Part shown: positions 34,901 to 47,900 of the stretch, one piece after another
Position numbering within the stretch: position 1 is the stretch's first letter
How the letters are laid out: the number at the start of each line of letters is the position of its first letter
Assembly: GCF_001039355.2 (NCBI RefSeq)
Contig: NW_019775423.1
Location: 124,001 to 188,000 of the forward strand
DNA length: 64,000 nt
Source of the DNA: Lingula anatina
Lineage: Eukaryota > Brachiopoda > Lingulata > Lingulida > Lingulidae
Direction of reading: 5' to 3'
Notes under the pieces: model-generated
What the model was told of the DNA's origin: nothing
Seen by the model: only the letters and a program-made list of their open reading frames with translations
Database searches by the model: none
Made by a program: the position numbers and the translations under genes

Positions 34901-36900
34901 GGAAGAGGTAAAATTGACCGGTGCTTCTTCCGTTTCCATGGACTCCACACCAGGTTGAGACAGTTTGGGGACTGCTGCTGCCACCTCTTGGCTATCTGCA
35001 GCTGGCACATCAGACATCTGGATCACCTCATATTCTCCAAGCTCATTATCTGCAGACTTGTCTGCATGTTCTGCAGCTTGCACAGCACTTGCTGTCACTG
35101 GGACTGAGCTTTCATCTGCAACTTCTCTCCTCTTCTTTGGTGGACTCATCCCAAGATCATCTTCTGGATATGACCACTTTCTCTTGTGCCCTGATGGGGA
35201 TAAGGCTGATAGGGGGGCAGCAGAAGCACCTGACTGGTCCTTCTGAACTGGTGGCTGTTTATCCACCTTCACCACTGGAGGTTCTTGCTCCACTGATTTG
35301 ACCTTTGTTTCATCTCTTGTCATCTCAACATCAGTGCTTACAACTGTAGCTTCTGCAGCGGACGTCTTTTTTGGTGTCATTTTTCCTTTTGTTGGAGCAT
35401 CAGTCTTAGCTAGTTTTGGTTCAACAGGTACCTCCTCCTGAATGGGTTCCTGTTCTGGTTCCTGGTGTTCAGGTGTAGCACCCTTGCCACGAGTCCTAGA
35501 CCTTGTAGGACTTTTTAATGTCTCTTTGGGAGACTGCTTTGGGGTATGGGCTTTCTTCTGTCTACCCCTGGGACTAGATTCAATGGGTTCAGCCTGAAGT
35601 GCTTCCTGTTCTTGTTGATTCTGTGTGCTCTGTCTGGCTTTTGATCTTGACTTAACCTTTAAAAAAACGATGTTCATCTAAACCAAAAGAATATTAATTG
35701 GCAGTTTTGCAAGGATTAAAAATGTAAGACAATCTAATTGTAAAGCTGTCAACACTGTCAAAATAATAATATAAATTAAAAAGGAAATAAATATATACCA
35801 GTCATGACAAGATATTGTTGGGGACTGATAGTGTACCATGAATGATGCAGCGAATCTGAAGGAATCAGTCTCTTCTCAAAACTTACTTCAGTTTTAGCTG
35901 GAGAGGGGGCAGTGTTGGTGACTGCTTTTCTTCCCCTTGTTCCTCTTCCTGATGGTGATTCTACCTTCGTTGTATCTGCAGCATCTCCAGATTCCACAAC
36001 TTCCTCTGGAAGACCATTTAACAAAGCACAAATAACTCATGAATGCTACCTGACATTCAAATTCAGTGGCAAACAATGTTAACTCCTGACATCTACATAC
36101 TTAAAAATAAGCTATTCACTTAGGCAATAATAGTGAATAAAAAATAATAATTTAAATGATTGATTGATGAAGAATATATTTCATCTACCCTCATCTCTAC
36201 ATCAAAACTTAAAACTGCTATTAAAGTCTTCAGGTGTAATTTCCAAGGAGAACTTAACCTTAATATTTGTCTATACCTGGTTCTGTTGCTTTGCCTCTAC
36301 GTCCTCTGCCTCCTCTTGCAGGAGCTTCTGCTGGTGGAGGAGTTTCCTTGCTGGCACCCCTCCTACCCCTGGCAGGAAGTTCTTTAGGAATCTCTTCTTC
36401 TTTGGGTGCATCGACATTACCTGCTGACCTGCCCCTAACCCTTCTGGAAAATAACCAACAAATATGTTTATATATAACTGCAGATGTTGAGAGCAAAAGT
36501 GCCTGGGTCTTTTCTTTTTCAAATCTGCTATGTTTCAAATTATATACACCTTTTGATAGCAAGTATGTGTGATATCTACTCGTGCTTCGCACTCAGTAAC
36601 TCTTGGTGTATTAATAACATTCCTTATTTTTAGAAATAAAATACTGCAGCAAGAGGGTTAACTTCACGATGGTCCTTTCATTTGAAAATACACAATTAAG
36701 TTGTTTACTTTCAATGTAAAGAAGTCACCTTTTGTTTATCAATAAATCTTAATTGTATTATTTGTTTCCAGATCATTTTCATACCCTTTTTGTGTTTGAC
36801 CCTTTGTAGGTTCTTCCTGACTTGGTTTCTTGGTTGTACTTTTTGCAGAATCTGCTGCTGATTCTGCTGCACGTAGTGCACTTCGTGTTGCTCGGGGCAT
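31983..36900 (-). CDS. CCR4/Angel-like EEP-domain nuclease with basic N-terminal extension (isoform A)
   Basis: Exons 36900-36785, 36443-36277, 36005-35887, 35656-34518, 34247-34115, 33869-33690, 33504-33319, 33065-32985 and 32171-31983 join in frame to 769 residues. Residues 1 to about 440 look disordered, rich in Lys, Glu, Pro and Arg-Gly stretches (ARGGRGRRGK, GRGTRGRK) that resemble AT-hook or nucleic-acid-binding tails. From about 447 lies an endonuclease/exonuclease/phosphatase fold: FSIVSYNILAE, VLCLQEVDPDYY (Mg-binding Glu near 498), VLTVGNVHVIWG, VCGDFNSFPD (Asp 642, Asn 644) and LPSDHMS (Asp-His 758-759). The layout is that of CCR4, Nocturnin, Angel and PDE12; 3'-5' RNA cleavage is inferred, the subfamily is not assigned. 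The start is the ATG at 36900 with A at -3. The 33319 donor could instead be 33315 with acceptor 33061; both keep the frame. Confidence 0.8.
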
Positions 36901-37591
36901 GTTGTGTTGTTTATATAAGGCCTCCAAAAGTTGATAGCTTTAAATTTGTCACTGAAATAAAGACAATAAAATGTAGAAGATATCCAGTAGCATTTTTCAA
37001 TGACTTTTTAAGATTTTGAAATTTAATTGATCCATGAGTAATTAGTGATAGGTCTGATTTTTTTTTTCTTTTTTTTCTGCATGCAGTGAGGCAAAAACTT
37101 ATAACTATCATGACAATGTTTGGTTCATGGGCTGACATGAAAATTAAAAAAAAAAAATGAAAAAAAAAAATAGTGAACATTCAAGAAACTAGGATAATTG
37201 TGTTCAACTTTAAACTTGAGATGATAAGATTTTTAGTTCCAAAACCAAAATTTGCTAAGATCCAATAACCTGATAACTGACGATGCTGGCCACCAGTTAA
37301 ACTCATATCCATTTAAATGATAATTCATACAAACACAACGTGAGTAAAACCTCAACGGGACTCCTACTGCATGTACAGTGAAGACCCTACGCTGCAGTTG
37401 TGCAAGTTAAACTTTGCAAGTTCCAAGGCAAGATGCCGGTAATGAAATAATTGGGAAGTATGCTTATCAATTTTCATTGCAAAAGGTGGTATTCACAATT
37501 AATATAATGCTAACTCAATCATAAGCTTATAATCCAAAGACAACCCAAATGATAAATGCATTTATAGGAAAAAATATCCTGAAACACTCAC

Positions 37592-37640
37592 TTCGTCTAC
37601 CATCGAGATTTGTACTATGAGCATGCGCAGTCACGACACT
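37592..37640 (-). promoter_or_regulatory. Predicted 5'UTR exon and promoter of the EEP nuclease
   Basis: A minus-strand donor (GACGAA followed by GTGAGTG) ends a noncoding exon at 37592, to be spliced to the acceptor before 36951. Just upstream, GAGCATGCGCAGT (37619-37631) resembles an NRF1 site. The flanking 200 bases have raised CpG, as at the other promoters in the window. Confidence 0.45.
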
Positions 37641-37659
37641 CCAAAAGGAGTCTCGTTTT

Positions 37660-38405
37660 CGGCGGCAAATGGTACTTCTCTTTCTCATCATTTGCTAATT
37701 TTGGTGCGATTATGTTCACAATCGGGAGTCGTCATATTCTAGCTGCGGTTTTGACGATACGAAAACACATAATCATTAAAGGTGGGGAAAGTAAAGCGTA
37801 TATTTTTCGTTGCAAGATGCGGCGTTTCATACTCTCTCCAGAACGTGAAGGGATGTCATTTAACAAGAACTGACTACTGTAAATAGCCCAGTGCCCGTTT
37901 TTGTATGAATCACGTGTAACTGGGCAAAAATGATGTTGAATGTATACTTCAAAATAATAATTAATAAAATATATTTAGGTCTAATGAAATGAAAAAATAA
38001 AAAGTCCATTTGCTTTTTAGAGAATTTATTCATAATTTTCAAATGAGATCTTCATGTGGGAAAAAAGGGAAAATAGGCTGTTTAATGCATTTTTAAAAAC
38101 AATTTTTCTTCGTGAATTCAGTGCAATATTTAAAACAGTATTAAGATCTATTAACTGTAGATAACTGCTGCACTTTACCTTTCAATATATCTCTGCATGT
38201 AGCCCACTGAAGGGTGCATGTACTGGGGTATAGTACTAGAACACATGATTTAGATTCCTTAATTGGAACTTTCTTTTAAATCAGTTGGTATTAAAAGATG
38301 CTTGAGCACTAATCAAGATTTTTAATGTCCCATAAGCAGCTTCAGTTCATGTGAAATGTCTGAAAATAACTACAGAAAAATGACAAAAAAAGGTTTTATT
38401 TTTAA
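37660..38405. other. Promoter flank and 3'UTR of the next gene, no gene seen
   Basis: The open frame at 37610-37873 starts with TTG and has no support. The part near 38405 is the 3'UTR of the minus-strand gene that ends at 38406; a TTTATT (AATAAA on the minus strand) lies at 38025-38030. Confidence 0.4.
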
Positions 38406-40124
38406 TTATCTTTCAGGATCAATTTGACTATTTGTGCTTTTCCTTTGTCTTTTTAGATATTGCAACTTTCCCCATAATGCATGGCACATGGAGACTAGTA
38501 TTTTATCTCTTCTACCCATGGTGATTGCAAACTGGTACTGAACCCTGAAAAAAATTAAGATCAGCTTTAAAAACACATTTCAGATAGTGTTACAGAATGC
38601 CAAATTACCATACAACATTAAGTCAAGAAATCATTAAATAAACTTGGTTTGATAAATGTTTGTATACAAATAAATAAAAATGGCTGGCTACTTTTTAAAG
38701 CAATGAAAAATTTAAAAATAAAACTTTTACATTAAATTATCCAATCATTTTATAATTACTGTCTGAAGATATGCTATTCAGTTCATGTTGAAAGAGAAAA
38801 GTTACAAGCTTTTGCTATGAATTACTGCAAATCCAACAGCCTCTTCTCAATAAAATCGTGTTAAATGTACCTTATAATTTTCTTGGCCAATTTCCAATGT
38901 CCTTGCTGGACTAAACTCTGTGCATAGAAAACTTTACATTTAGCTATAGAAATTGGATCTCCAACTTTCAAGGCTACTTTTAACTGCTTCATGGATACAT
39001 TTCCAGCTTGCTGTGCCTAAAAAAAAGTGATGTAAAAATTATCAAAGGTGATGGTGAAAATCAAGCATCCAGAGAAATTCTGCTTCTTTTATATAATTTT
39101 GAATATTTTAAAATAATATTAATCTGAAATTACAATAATTTATAACTTACTGATATTCAGCACCCCACTAATTTCTTTATTTTGTTATTCATGCTTCACT
39201 TGATGCAGTGTACATACATGAAACTGAAAGTATTCTCCAAGTGCAGAATATGCTCCACCAAGTGTAGATAGCCACGCCATAGCTTCATCTAAAATTAACC
39301 TTTGAACCACCATGTCTGTTACTCTATAGCACCTAATGTAAATATAAGAAAAGTACATTTAAATCAAAGGTTTAATTACCAAATATTTATGTAAATTAAA
39401 ACATCTTATTATTTCAAGAACCTAAATATACCTAACATAAAAATGCATACATTTAATTTCACAATACCAATTTTGAACTTTGGATACATTTTTACAAATC
39501 AAAAAAGGTTTTGAGAAATGTCATTTACCATGCAAAGTCTATAGGAATTTTTTCTGGCCACTGCAACTGCATTTCCAAGATCAAACAGTCATTCTTTGTT
39601 TTTCTTAACTTTTCTAATCTTAGAATCTTTCTTCTTGTATATCTTATAAACCCAGAACAAAAGACTGAAGACAATTTTAATGTCTGTATCAAACATGCTG
39701 CTACTATGGCATTTACAGACATGTCATAAAATTCACTAATGGACGGTGTGTTTTTTACTCGAGACAATATCCTGTTGTGCAATTGAGGTAATGTAGCAGT
39801 ATTCATTCGGTTGCTGGAAACACAAGTTTGGTCCTCGTCCTCATCGTCATAACAGTTTTGCAATGTTAAATGTGACAGACTATTTGATCCTTCTTGAACA
39901 TTTTCTATATTTTCCTGATCACAGATATTTTGATTGTATGGGTTAAAGAGGGAGTTTTCATGCTGGCAGCTCTGCAGTTGGCAGTATAAGTCTTCTGCTG
40001 AAACCACTCTATAATAGGAGTCTATCAGCCATATATCACAGATGGTCTTAGATCCATTTTCCACAAAGGAAACACTGGCTATCATTTTTAGTCCATTTCC
40101 CAGTTTCTTCTTTGGCAATGTCAT
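38406..40124 (-). CDS. Conserved uncharacterised protein, 331 residues
   Basis: Four exons, 40124-39529, 39332-39218, 39016-38871 and 38544-38406, join in frame from ATG to TAA. I cannot name the family. The first half has an acidic, low-conservation insert (residues about 60-105, with DDEDEDQT). The second half looks like a helical domain: NAIVAACLIQTLKLSS, YTRRKILRLEKLRKTKNDC, MAWLSTLGGAYSALGEYF and ISIAKCKVFYAQSLVQQGHW, reminiscent of TPR-like alpha-helical repeats. The C-terminus is basic (LKRQRKSTNS). No signal peptide, membrane segment or catalytic motif is visible. It is transcribed away from CPAP from the same promoter region. Gene reality is well supported by frame-consistent splice sites; function is unknown. 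Confidence 0.75.
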
Positions 40125-41217
40125 GCTTAACTGTTAATCAATGTGATCCCACATAAAAGATCACCTAAAAGAAATAATGATGTATGTATATCTGAATGAG
40201 AAAAATATAATTTTTTATTGAAAACTTAAAATGATCAAAATTTATAGCAATTAATTTATAGTACCAGTAAACTGGGTACTATACATATTACTGGAATAAC
40301 TACTACCAAACTATTTTTTGAAGATTGTTATATATGCCAGTTAATTAGTGTGGCAATTAAATGTCACACAAAAGAAATAAATACCTTGAGTAGGTTGTTA
40401 AAATATAAGATAGATTTCATTGTTTGAAAGGGTCCGTTCGAAGTAATAATTTAATCAAAATGAAATAAATAGAAAGAAAGTGAAAATGCAAACACCCACC
40501 CCCCACCCCCCCAAACAAAATAACACAAAAATCTTCTAGAGTCAAGGCTCCTTTGTTGTCACTGGACACTGTGGTTGGGTGTTCTGCATATAGTTATTTA
40601 ATCTACATTTACATTGCCATAGGTGCAGCATCTACACAACCGGCCTACACAACACATCAGCACTCAGTTCAGAATGGCAGTACTAGTAGCACTGAACTGA
40701 AGCAAAACTTTGCGAAACATTGGGACCATATTTAAGTTCAAGAAATTGATAATGATAATTAAATAGCGTGCTTCAAGATCCCAAATTAATTCCTACGTTA
40801 AAAGAATTAGCCTGTTGAGACCCCGTGCAAGTTTTGTCAATCGCCTCTTCATTAAGCTGAAGCCTCGTTGTGAAACACCAGTTCAATTAATCCAGGGCAA
40901 AGTGAATACGAGTGTAAAAGGCGGAGATTTTAGACTGTCGTCGATCAGTTCAAAAATTATGAATTGAATTTAATATTAATGATTTTCTCTGACTTTTTCA
41001 ATTCATTCGAAAGCATTATAAAATAAATTTTGCCATAGAATTGTTAATAGAGTCTTTCTCGAAAAATCTCGTTCGGTAGCAATTCAAGTTTGTTTGAAAA
41101 TGGCGGCACGCACAAAACTTCCGGATACAGATGAATGAGAGGACTCGTTGTACTGATTGCAATTCTTGTTGTTAAACAATTTTAAATAAACTAAGACAAT
41201 TCTTTAAATTACAAAAG
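40125..41217. promoter_or_regulatory. Bidirectional promoter region between the 331-aa gene and CPAP
   Basis: Between the two divergent genes lies AAAATGGCGGC (41097-41107), a textbook YY1 element, and ACTTCCGG (41117-41124), an ETS/GABP element. Both are typical of housekeeping TATA-less promoters. A CPAP 5'UTR exon is predicted from about here to 41217, ending AAAAG before GTAAGTC. The rest of the interval is AT-rich, with a C-rich run at about 40495-40515. Confidence 0.6.
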
Positions 41218-41932
41218 GTAAGTCAACTATATATACATAATGGAATTTATAATTAAATTACTTAATGGAAATGCTGATGTGTAAGGCAAAATACTTCACA
41301 CTAAACAGTTTCATTCTGACATCACTGACAAGAGAAAAGCTAATTCTCGAGTAACTCCGTAAAATCGTACTCCTTATGTGGAATTAAACTAGGAATAGCC
41401 TTGAATTTCTGCCCGTGAATGGGGAAAAGAACATCTGCATGCTTCCCCAAGCTTTCTTTTTTTTTCACTGCCCCCTTGTCACAAGCTGCATACTGGTACT
41501 CTTGAAAATGAAATGAAACCAAACAAATGCTCATATTATTTGCCAGTGAAAGAATCCAAGATTTGGGAAAGAATGAGAATATGATTTAACTTTTGAACTT
41601 GTGAAGTTCACATGTTAAGTTTTTACTCTGTTCAGTATTTCATTGTACAGTATGTTTGATGTTTTGTTTTGACTACAACATGAAGTCAGGATTTCAGTGA
41701 ACCCTAATTGCCCTTATATTTTTGTTACATGTTTCCATGTATGCTAAAGGTGCATCAGACCATACAAGAAATCTGATATTGGTGTTTGTTGTGGTTGTTG
41801 TTGTGGTGTAAGTTAACACATTCTCTTTTTAAAGAAAATAAGACATACTAGTAACTACAAGTTTTTTTTAAGAATGTTTTATCAGAAATTATAATATTTT
41901 TCTGTTTTATGTTGTATTATTTACATTTCAGA

Positions 41933-44900
41933 ATGGACAACACAAGGAATGAGCAACACCATTTGAAGGAAAACATCCCCCAAGATGGATGGAGTTCCAG
42001 AGCAGGTGTTGTCTTGGGTTATAACCCAAACTCCAGCTTTATGTCACTTCAACAACGCATGGCACAGACAGCCCCACTCTCTGAGCAAAACCATAATGGA
42101 AAAAACTTTGATCCACTCCAGGTACAGCAGTTTAATGGAAGGGCACTCCTTCAGTCTGTAGATGGTTCAGGCAAAGACAGATTGGTATCAAGTGATCCCA
42201 TGGGTCAGGGTGACTTCAGAAATGTTTCTTCCTTTAATCCACTTTTGCATACCAAGTCTGCTGAACTTAAAGGGTCTGGGTCTGGTGCAATGCACATACA
42301 GGATCCAATGATGCAAACTCAAATGATAAACGGCCAGAGTTTAAGGCAAGGATCAGGGCATGGATTTGGATCTGGATATTTACATCCTGGGTTTGGAACT
42401 GGGTCTGGTCAAAGCTTTGGCAGTGGATCTGGTAGTGGACCAGGGTACATGGACCCCTTGCTGCAAACTCAGCTCATGCATTCCCAGTTAATGAATGCTG
42501 GTTACCTACAGTCTGGGTCTGGTTTGTTGTCAAGATCTTTTATTGGCTCTGGTTCTGGAGTTGGAACAGGGTCCCCTTCCCACAACCTGACAGGTTCTGG
42601 AGATATGTTAAGTCCAGGAGTGACATTGAATCCCATGCTGAATTTGGACCTTCCAGTTAATAATTTCATGAAGGCTGTGAACTTTGATGCTATGATTCAA
42701 GGAACTGATATGATGGAAGAGGGAAAGGAGAACCTTAATGATAGTCAAGGTAAACTTTTTTCACGAATGGTGGAGGATAACGATAATATAAGCATATTTT
42801 CTGATAGAAAATAGTACAGGTTTCAGTTACCAACAAAAAAAAAAAAAAATACTTTTCAAGCCTTGTACAAAAGCTCACTGGACATTGTTGGATATAATTG
42901 GATATCATTAAAAAAATTTTTTTTTGTTTTGCATATAGTTGCGTTCATAATAATAATAATAGTTTGACTTAACCCCCACAGTGTCAGACCTGTATGAGCA
43001 GCAACAGGCAGTGGAGCAAGCCCAGCTACTTCAGCGTTTTAAGCAACTCAGACAGATGCAACTACAACAGCAAGATATTCTTATGCAGCAGCAGCAACAG
43101 CAACTTCAGAGCCTGAAAGAGGAGCAGGGTAGGATCCAAAATATGATAGCTAGGCAGAGAGAACAACAGTGGGGAGGTATGGTAACCATTCTGAAAATGA
43201 TTGTGTGAATATATTTGTGTTATTGAATTGATAATGCATTGATGGGGATGCTTTCAAAAGATGTATGTTTAGAAGGTTCTTAATTTTATTTAAAAGTGAT
43301 TTGTTTGTTCAACACATTAGTAATGTAATTGAAAAAACGATGATTAAGTTGATTTACAGTCAACATGACATAAAAAGTAACAAGTATATAAACTAGCAGA
43401 TCATCATCATCATCAGTGCTGATGGAAAAAGATTTTTTAAAGTTATTGTACAGTTCCTTTTTTCTGCAATCTCAACAGGTGGTAGCCCTAAGAAATTTAG
43501 GCCAGCTAGCTCTACCCCATTTTCCACCCCACCAAGGAGTGATAAGCGTCCCCAGGGTAGAACAGTGCCTCAAGCCCTGGCCAGTGGCTTCATGGCTGTG
43601 TCCAGATCTCCACAATATCAGGTTAGTCACCATGTTTATGACTATGAATATGTCCTTTTTCAGTTTCAGAATGAATCTGGTTTTGAGTTTAATTTCTGGG
43701 AAAGATCTTGCAGTATATTAAATATTTATATTTTATCTCATGATTGAGAGTTGCTACTGGCTCGTGTTGAAGTTATTTTGAAATTGGAATTAAATTATAA
43801 AAATAGCCATTTTGTCATTGTGAGTTTATACAAGTATCAGGTATTTAAAAAAAAACTTTCACAATGGTTATGAAATCATGTTTTCTTGGTGGGTATTGTA
43901 GGATGATCCTGAAATGAAAGCATTGCCAGAACCAGAATTCCATAGTGATACAGAGTCCAATGCTGACACTTTTGGTACAGAGGGAGTGTACCCACTTCCT
44001 GACACAGCCTCTGAAATGAGTGAGGCACCTCAAGAGTTGTCACCACCATCACAAGCATTACCAGCAGTGGAAGAACAACCTTCAGTAGAGGATATGGATG
44101 TAAGATTGGATGAAAGATCTTCAGAAATGATGCAACAACCTCATGTGCAGCAGTCAGTGAATAAGCACACAAACAAGCTAGAATCTGAGAAAAAGAGGCC
44201 TGAGAAAGCAGATGAAAATTCACAGGTATGTGCATCTTAAAAGTGTGCATTTTAAGATATATTTCCATTTCTTTCTTATGTTTTTGAATAGATGATAACA
44301 TTGTTTTTTTCTGGTTTCTGGTTAATTTATTTTCTGTTGACAGGGACTGAAAAATGTACTTACCTTGTGATTAAAGAGACAGTAATTTATCTTATAACTT
44401 AAATTGAATTTTAAGACATAATCCATTGATAGAATATTTGTTTTGAAATGACTGATTAATTGAAGGGTTTTAAAATATGTATATCAACTAACTTTTTGTT
44501 TTCTTCACAGCCTCCAGATGATGATGATAGACCAATAAAACCAGGATTATCTAGTAAGTGGAAATAAGTTTAAAGGGATAATAACTCTTCGATTCGGCCA
44601 AAAAATGAATTTTCCTGGAGTAAACAACAATTTTCCCATACTTACCAATGGTTAATGAATCCATTTTTACATTCAAAGTTAGTCCCTGGTTTTTTTCTAA
44701 AAAGTTTGTTTTTTTTTGTTAAAATCTCTTAAGAGATTTTAGCAGAGTATAGCCATCAATGGAGGTCACATGATCTAAAGAAAAGCTCAGATATCAAAAT
44801 AAAAGCTATAACTGCTGTTTTTGTGGTAAAACAGAATACATTATATTTCTATGAGTTATTCACAATGTTTTTATTGTGAAATATAGATTTCATATGAAGA

Positions 44901-47900
44901 GTTATTATCCCTTTAAGTTACCCACCCAGAATAATGTGTTTGATGTACATACATGTGTTGGAATAGATATTGGTATTGGGACAAAGAAGGATTTCTTTAT
45001 TTAGAATATTATAATTATGATGTGCTTGTTTAATCACAAACATGGTTAAGAAATAATGAAGCACTGGATAAAATAAACTTTTTTGTAATCAAGAAATTTT
45101 AAACATAACCATCTTTTTCTTTTAGATAGAACAAGAACTTTTGAAGAACTTTTGGAGCAACAGCTGCAGCAAGAAAAACAGGTACACATGTATGCTAACT
45201 GTAAGTTGTATTAAAAGATATACCTTCGAGACAGAAATCACCAGAGCTGGTCTTCATTAAGAATAGATTTTATGGCAGTCAGTCAAACAATTGACAAATA
45301 ATTGTCTTATCTCCCTTAAAGTTTCATATATAATGTTAATTTTTTTAATACAAACATATTCACTACAGAAAGAAGACGTCCAGAAGCAGGCAAATAAGAC
45401 AACCAAAAATGTGGTGAAATCTTTTCTGAAGAGAGGACAGGGTTTGACAAGATTTGGTCTGAGTTCAGAAAATAGGCAGAAGATGACTCAAAAAAGTTCC
45501 TCAAAGAATGAATCTCACAGCCCTAAAGCAACCCAACATATTGAAGAGAACAGGGTATGAAAGATTTAGAAGATAAGATTATGTCTTTCATACCAGTCCA
45601 CACTTATCTTTCGGGAAAGAAATGTATTTTTCTTCTTGTTAAATACTCATTGCTGAAAAGAGTTTTAGAATACTTGTCAAAATGTACTTTTAATCAATAA
45701 GACATTCAGATTTTCAGGGTTTCTATGTAAATGTTTTAAGTTCAATGTAATAGCAATATGTTTTTTTAAAGCAATTGAACTTTATGTGATTATATTCTAT
45801 AGGTTACTCCACCCAGAAAAATTGCCTCAAAAACACCATCATCACCTCATCATCCTATACCAAGTCTGCAGCTGAAGCCATCTCCTAAAATGTATAATCC
45901 TTCTCCTGTGTCCAAGAGTATGCCAGTAGGAAAGCCATTTAGGTTTGTTTGTAGTTGATAATGACATGGAATGGTTGCACTATGAGATATTTTATTATAT
46001 TGTTTCTTCCCCTTTTATGCAGGTGAAAAAATTTGTCTGGCTATATGTTGTAACAAGACAAAAAAATTAGAATTCATGTTTGATGGTCATTCAGTTTGTT
46101 TTTAAGCACCGAAGAAGAGTTGTACATGATAAGCATTATATTGTAAATTAAAATTTTATTTCACATCAAATTAATTGACTTCAGTTTGGAGAAGATGGGT
46201 GATAATGCTGGAATGACTTCATCTATTGATGCGTCTTTTCTGTCTGCTGTTAAAAAAAGGGCTGAAAGTGAAAAGGTAAACCTATAAATAATGCTTATTT
46301 TGATTAATATCTAAACGTGAACATCTTCGTGACCAGTATGCTAAGAGAAATTTTTTTCATCTACTTTTTAAATTTAAAAATAGTTTGTGTTTGTTTCCAA
46401 GAAATGCAATAAAATACTTCAAATTAGTGTTTTAGTTCTTTTTCTCTAACCATCTCATCTATTCGCTTTTAGATAGAGACAGAAGAACTCGAGGAGTTTG
46501 AACTTCTAGAACAGTATGCTGATGATAATATCTCTTTCTCCAGTAATTCTTCCTTAGTGGTAAAATTGATAGACAGGGACAAGGCCAAGAAAGGACAAGT
46601 AAGTCAACACTATAGCTATTTATAAAATCAGTAGTTTTACGTCAACTGAAATACTTGCTTTTCTCTCAATGATTGTGTTTTGTGTGAGTGTCTTTAGTAT
46701 TTGTCACTACTTATGAGGCTAATAAGAAAGGAAAAGCGAATACTTCCAAGACCCTGATTTTTTTTTTTTTTTGAAGTTTAATTTTGTTATGTATAAGTAA
46801 ATATCTTTATTGTGCTTGATCTTTTATGTTAATTTTCACATATTTTCATTTCTTTCTATTTCGGTGCTTCAAGGTTAACCACCAGATGTCTCCATTATCC
46901 AAACACATCAAGGCAGCCAAGATGAAACACCATCTGCATCAAAGCCCACAGGATACCAGGCTAGAGAAAACAGTGGAGGAAAGGTAGGCCTTCTACAGCC
47001 TATGACATTGACACTTGTCCCGCGCAGAATACCCTTAAAATTGAGTCAAGCCAGTGAAATTGTGTAGCTTTCAGTTTTTCTGGCCACTATTTCTGTGAAT
47101 AGGTTCTTAGACTCTGGTATCCTGCTTGTAGAAAAACAATTTCACAAAATTCCATTGTCTTTTAACCTTGACTCATTGCTTTCATCAGATGTGAACATCT
47201 GTTATTTAGAGTTTTGTAGATATCAATATCCTGTCCTCCACTTTGAGATCACAATAGAAACGGCTTGAATTTCACAGTTGTCACAAGTTCACTTTGAGAT
47301 CCAGTAAAGGTAAATTGCCTAAAAGTAAACCAGTGCACACTATCTTAATCTCATAATGTTAAATTTTACAGTGAGAATGAAGAGTCTTCTGATAGCAGTG
47401 ATAGTAGCAGCAGTATATCAGAGGAGGACACTGACTTGGAGAATGAATTGGAAAATAACAAAACATTGGTAGACCAGGAGGAACACAACCTGGATGAGGA
47501 ATTTGACACTAATGTTGTTAAAGTAGTTCACAGAAAGATAGCTACAAGGCATTCAAATGATGAATTCCAAGAGAAGAATCAAGGACAGTTAAATGGCCTT
47601 GGAGCTGAGGAGAATATAGAAGAAGAGGAGAAGTTGGAAAATAAGGTTGAAGTACCTCATTATGGAGCAGAAGTGAGCTCTGAATCTGAAATATATGAGA
47701 AGAATGTGATTAGTTCAACAGAGGGTGTATTTGGGAAGGTGAAAGGCAGTGCACAGGAAGAAAACATAGAAGAAGAACATGCTGTATCCAAAACTAACCA
47801 GCAAGAGGAATCTGAGGCAGAAAGCTCTGATGAGGAAGACGAGGAAGAGGATGAAGACAGTGACAACCTAGGGAAAATTGAAGAACAAAATAATGCTGTC

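Noticed and set aside
37610-37873. 87-codon plus-strand frame in the EEP promoter
   Set aside because: Begins with TTG and overlaps promoter sequence; no exon evidence.
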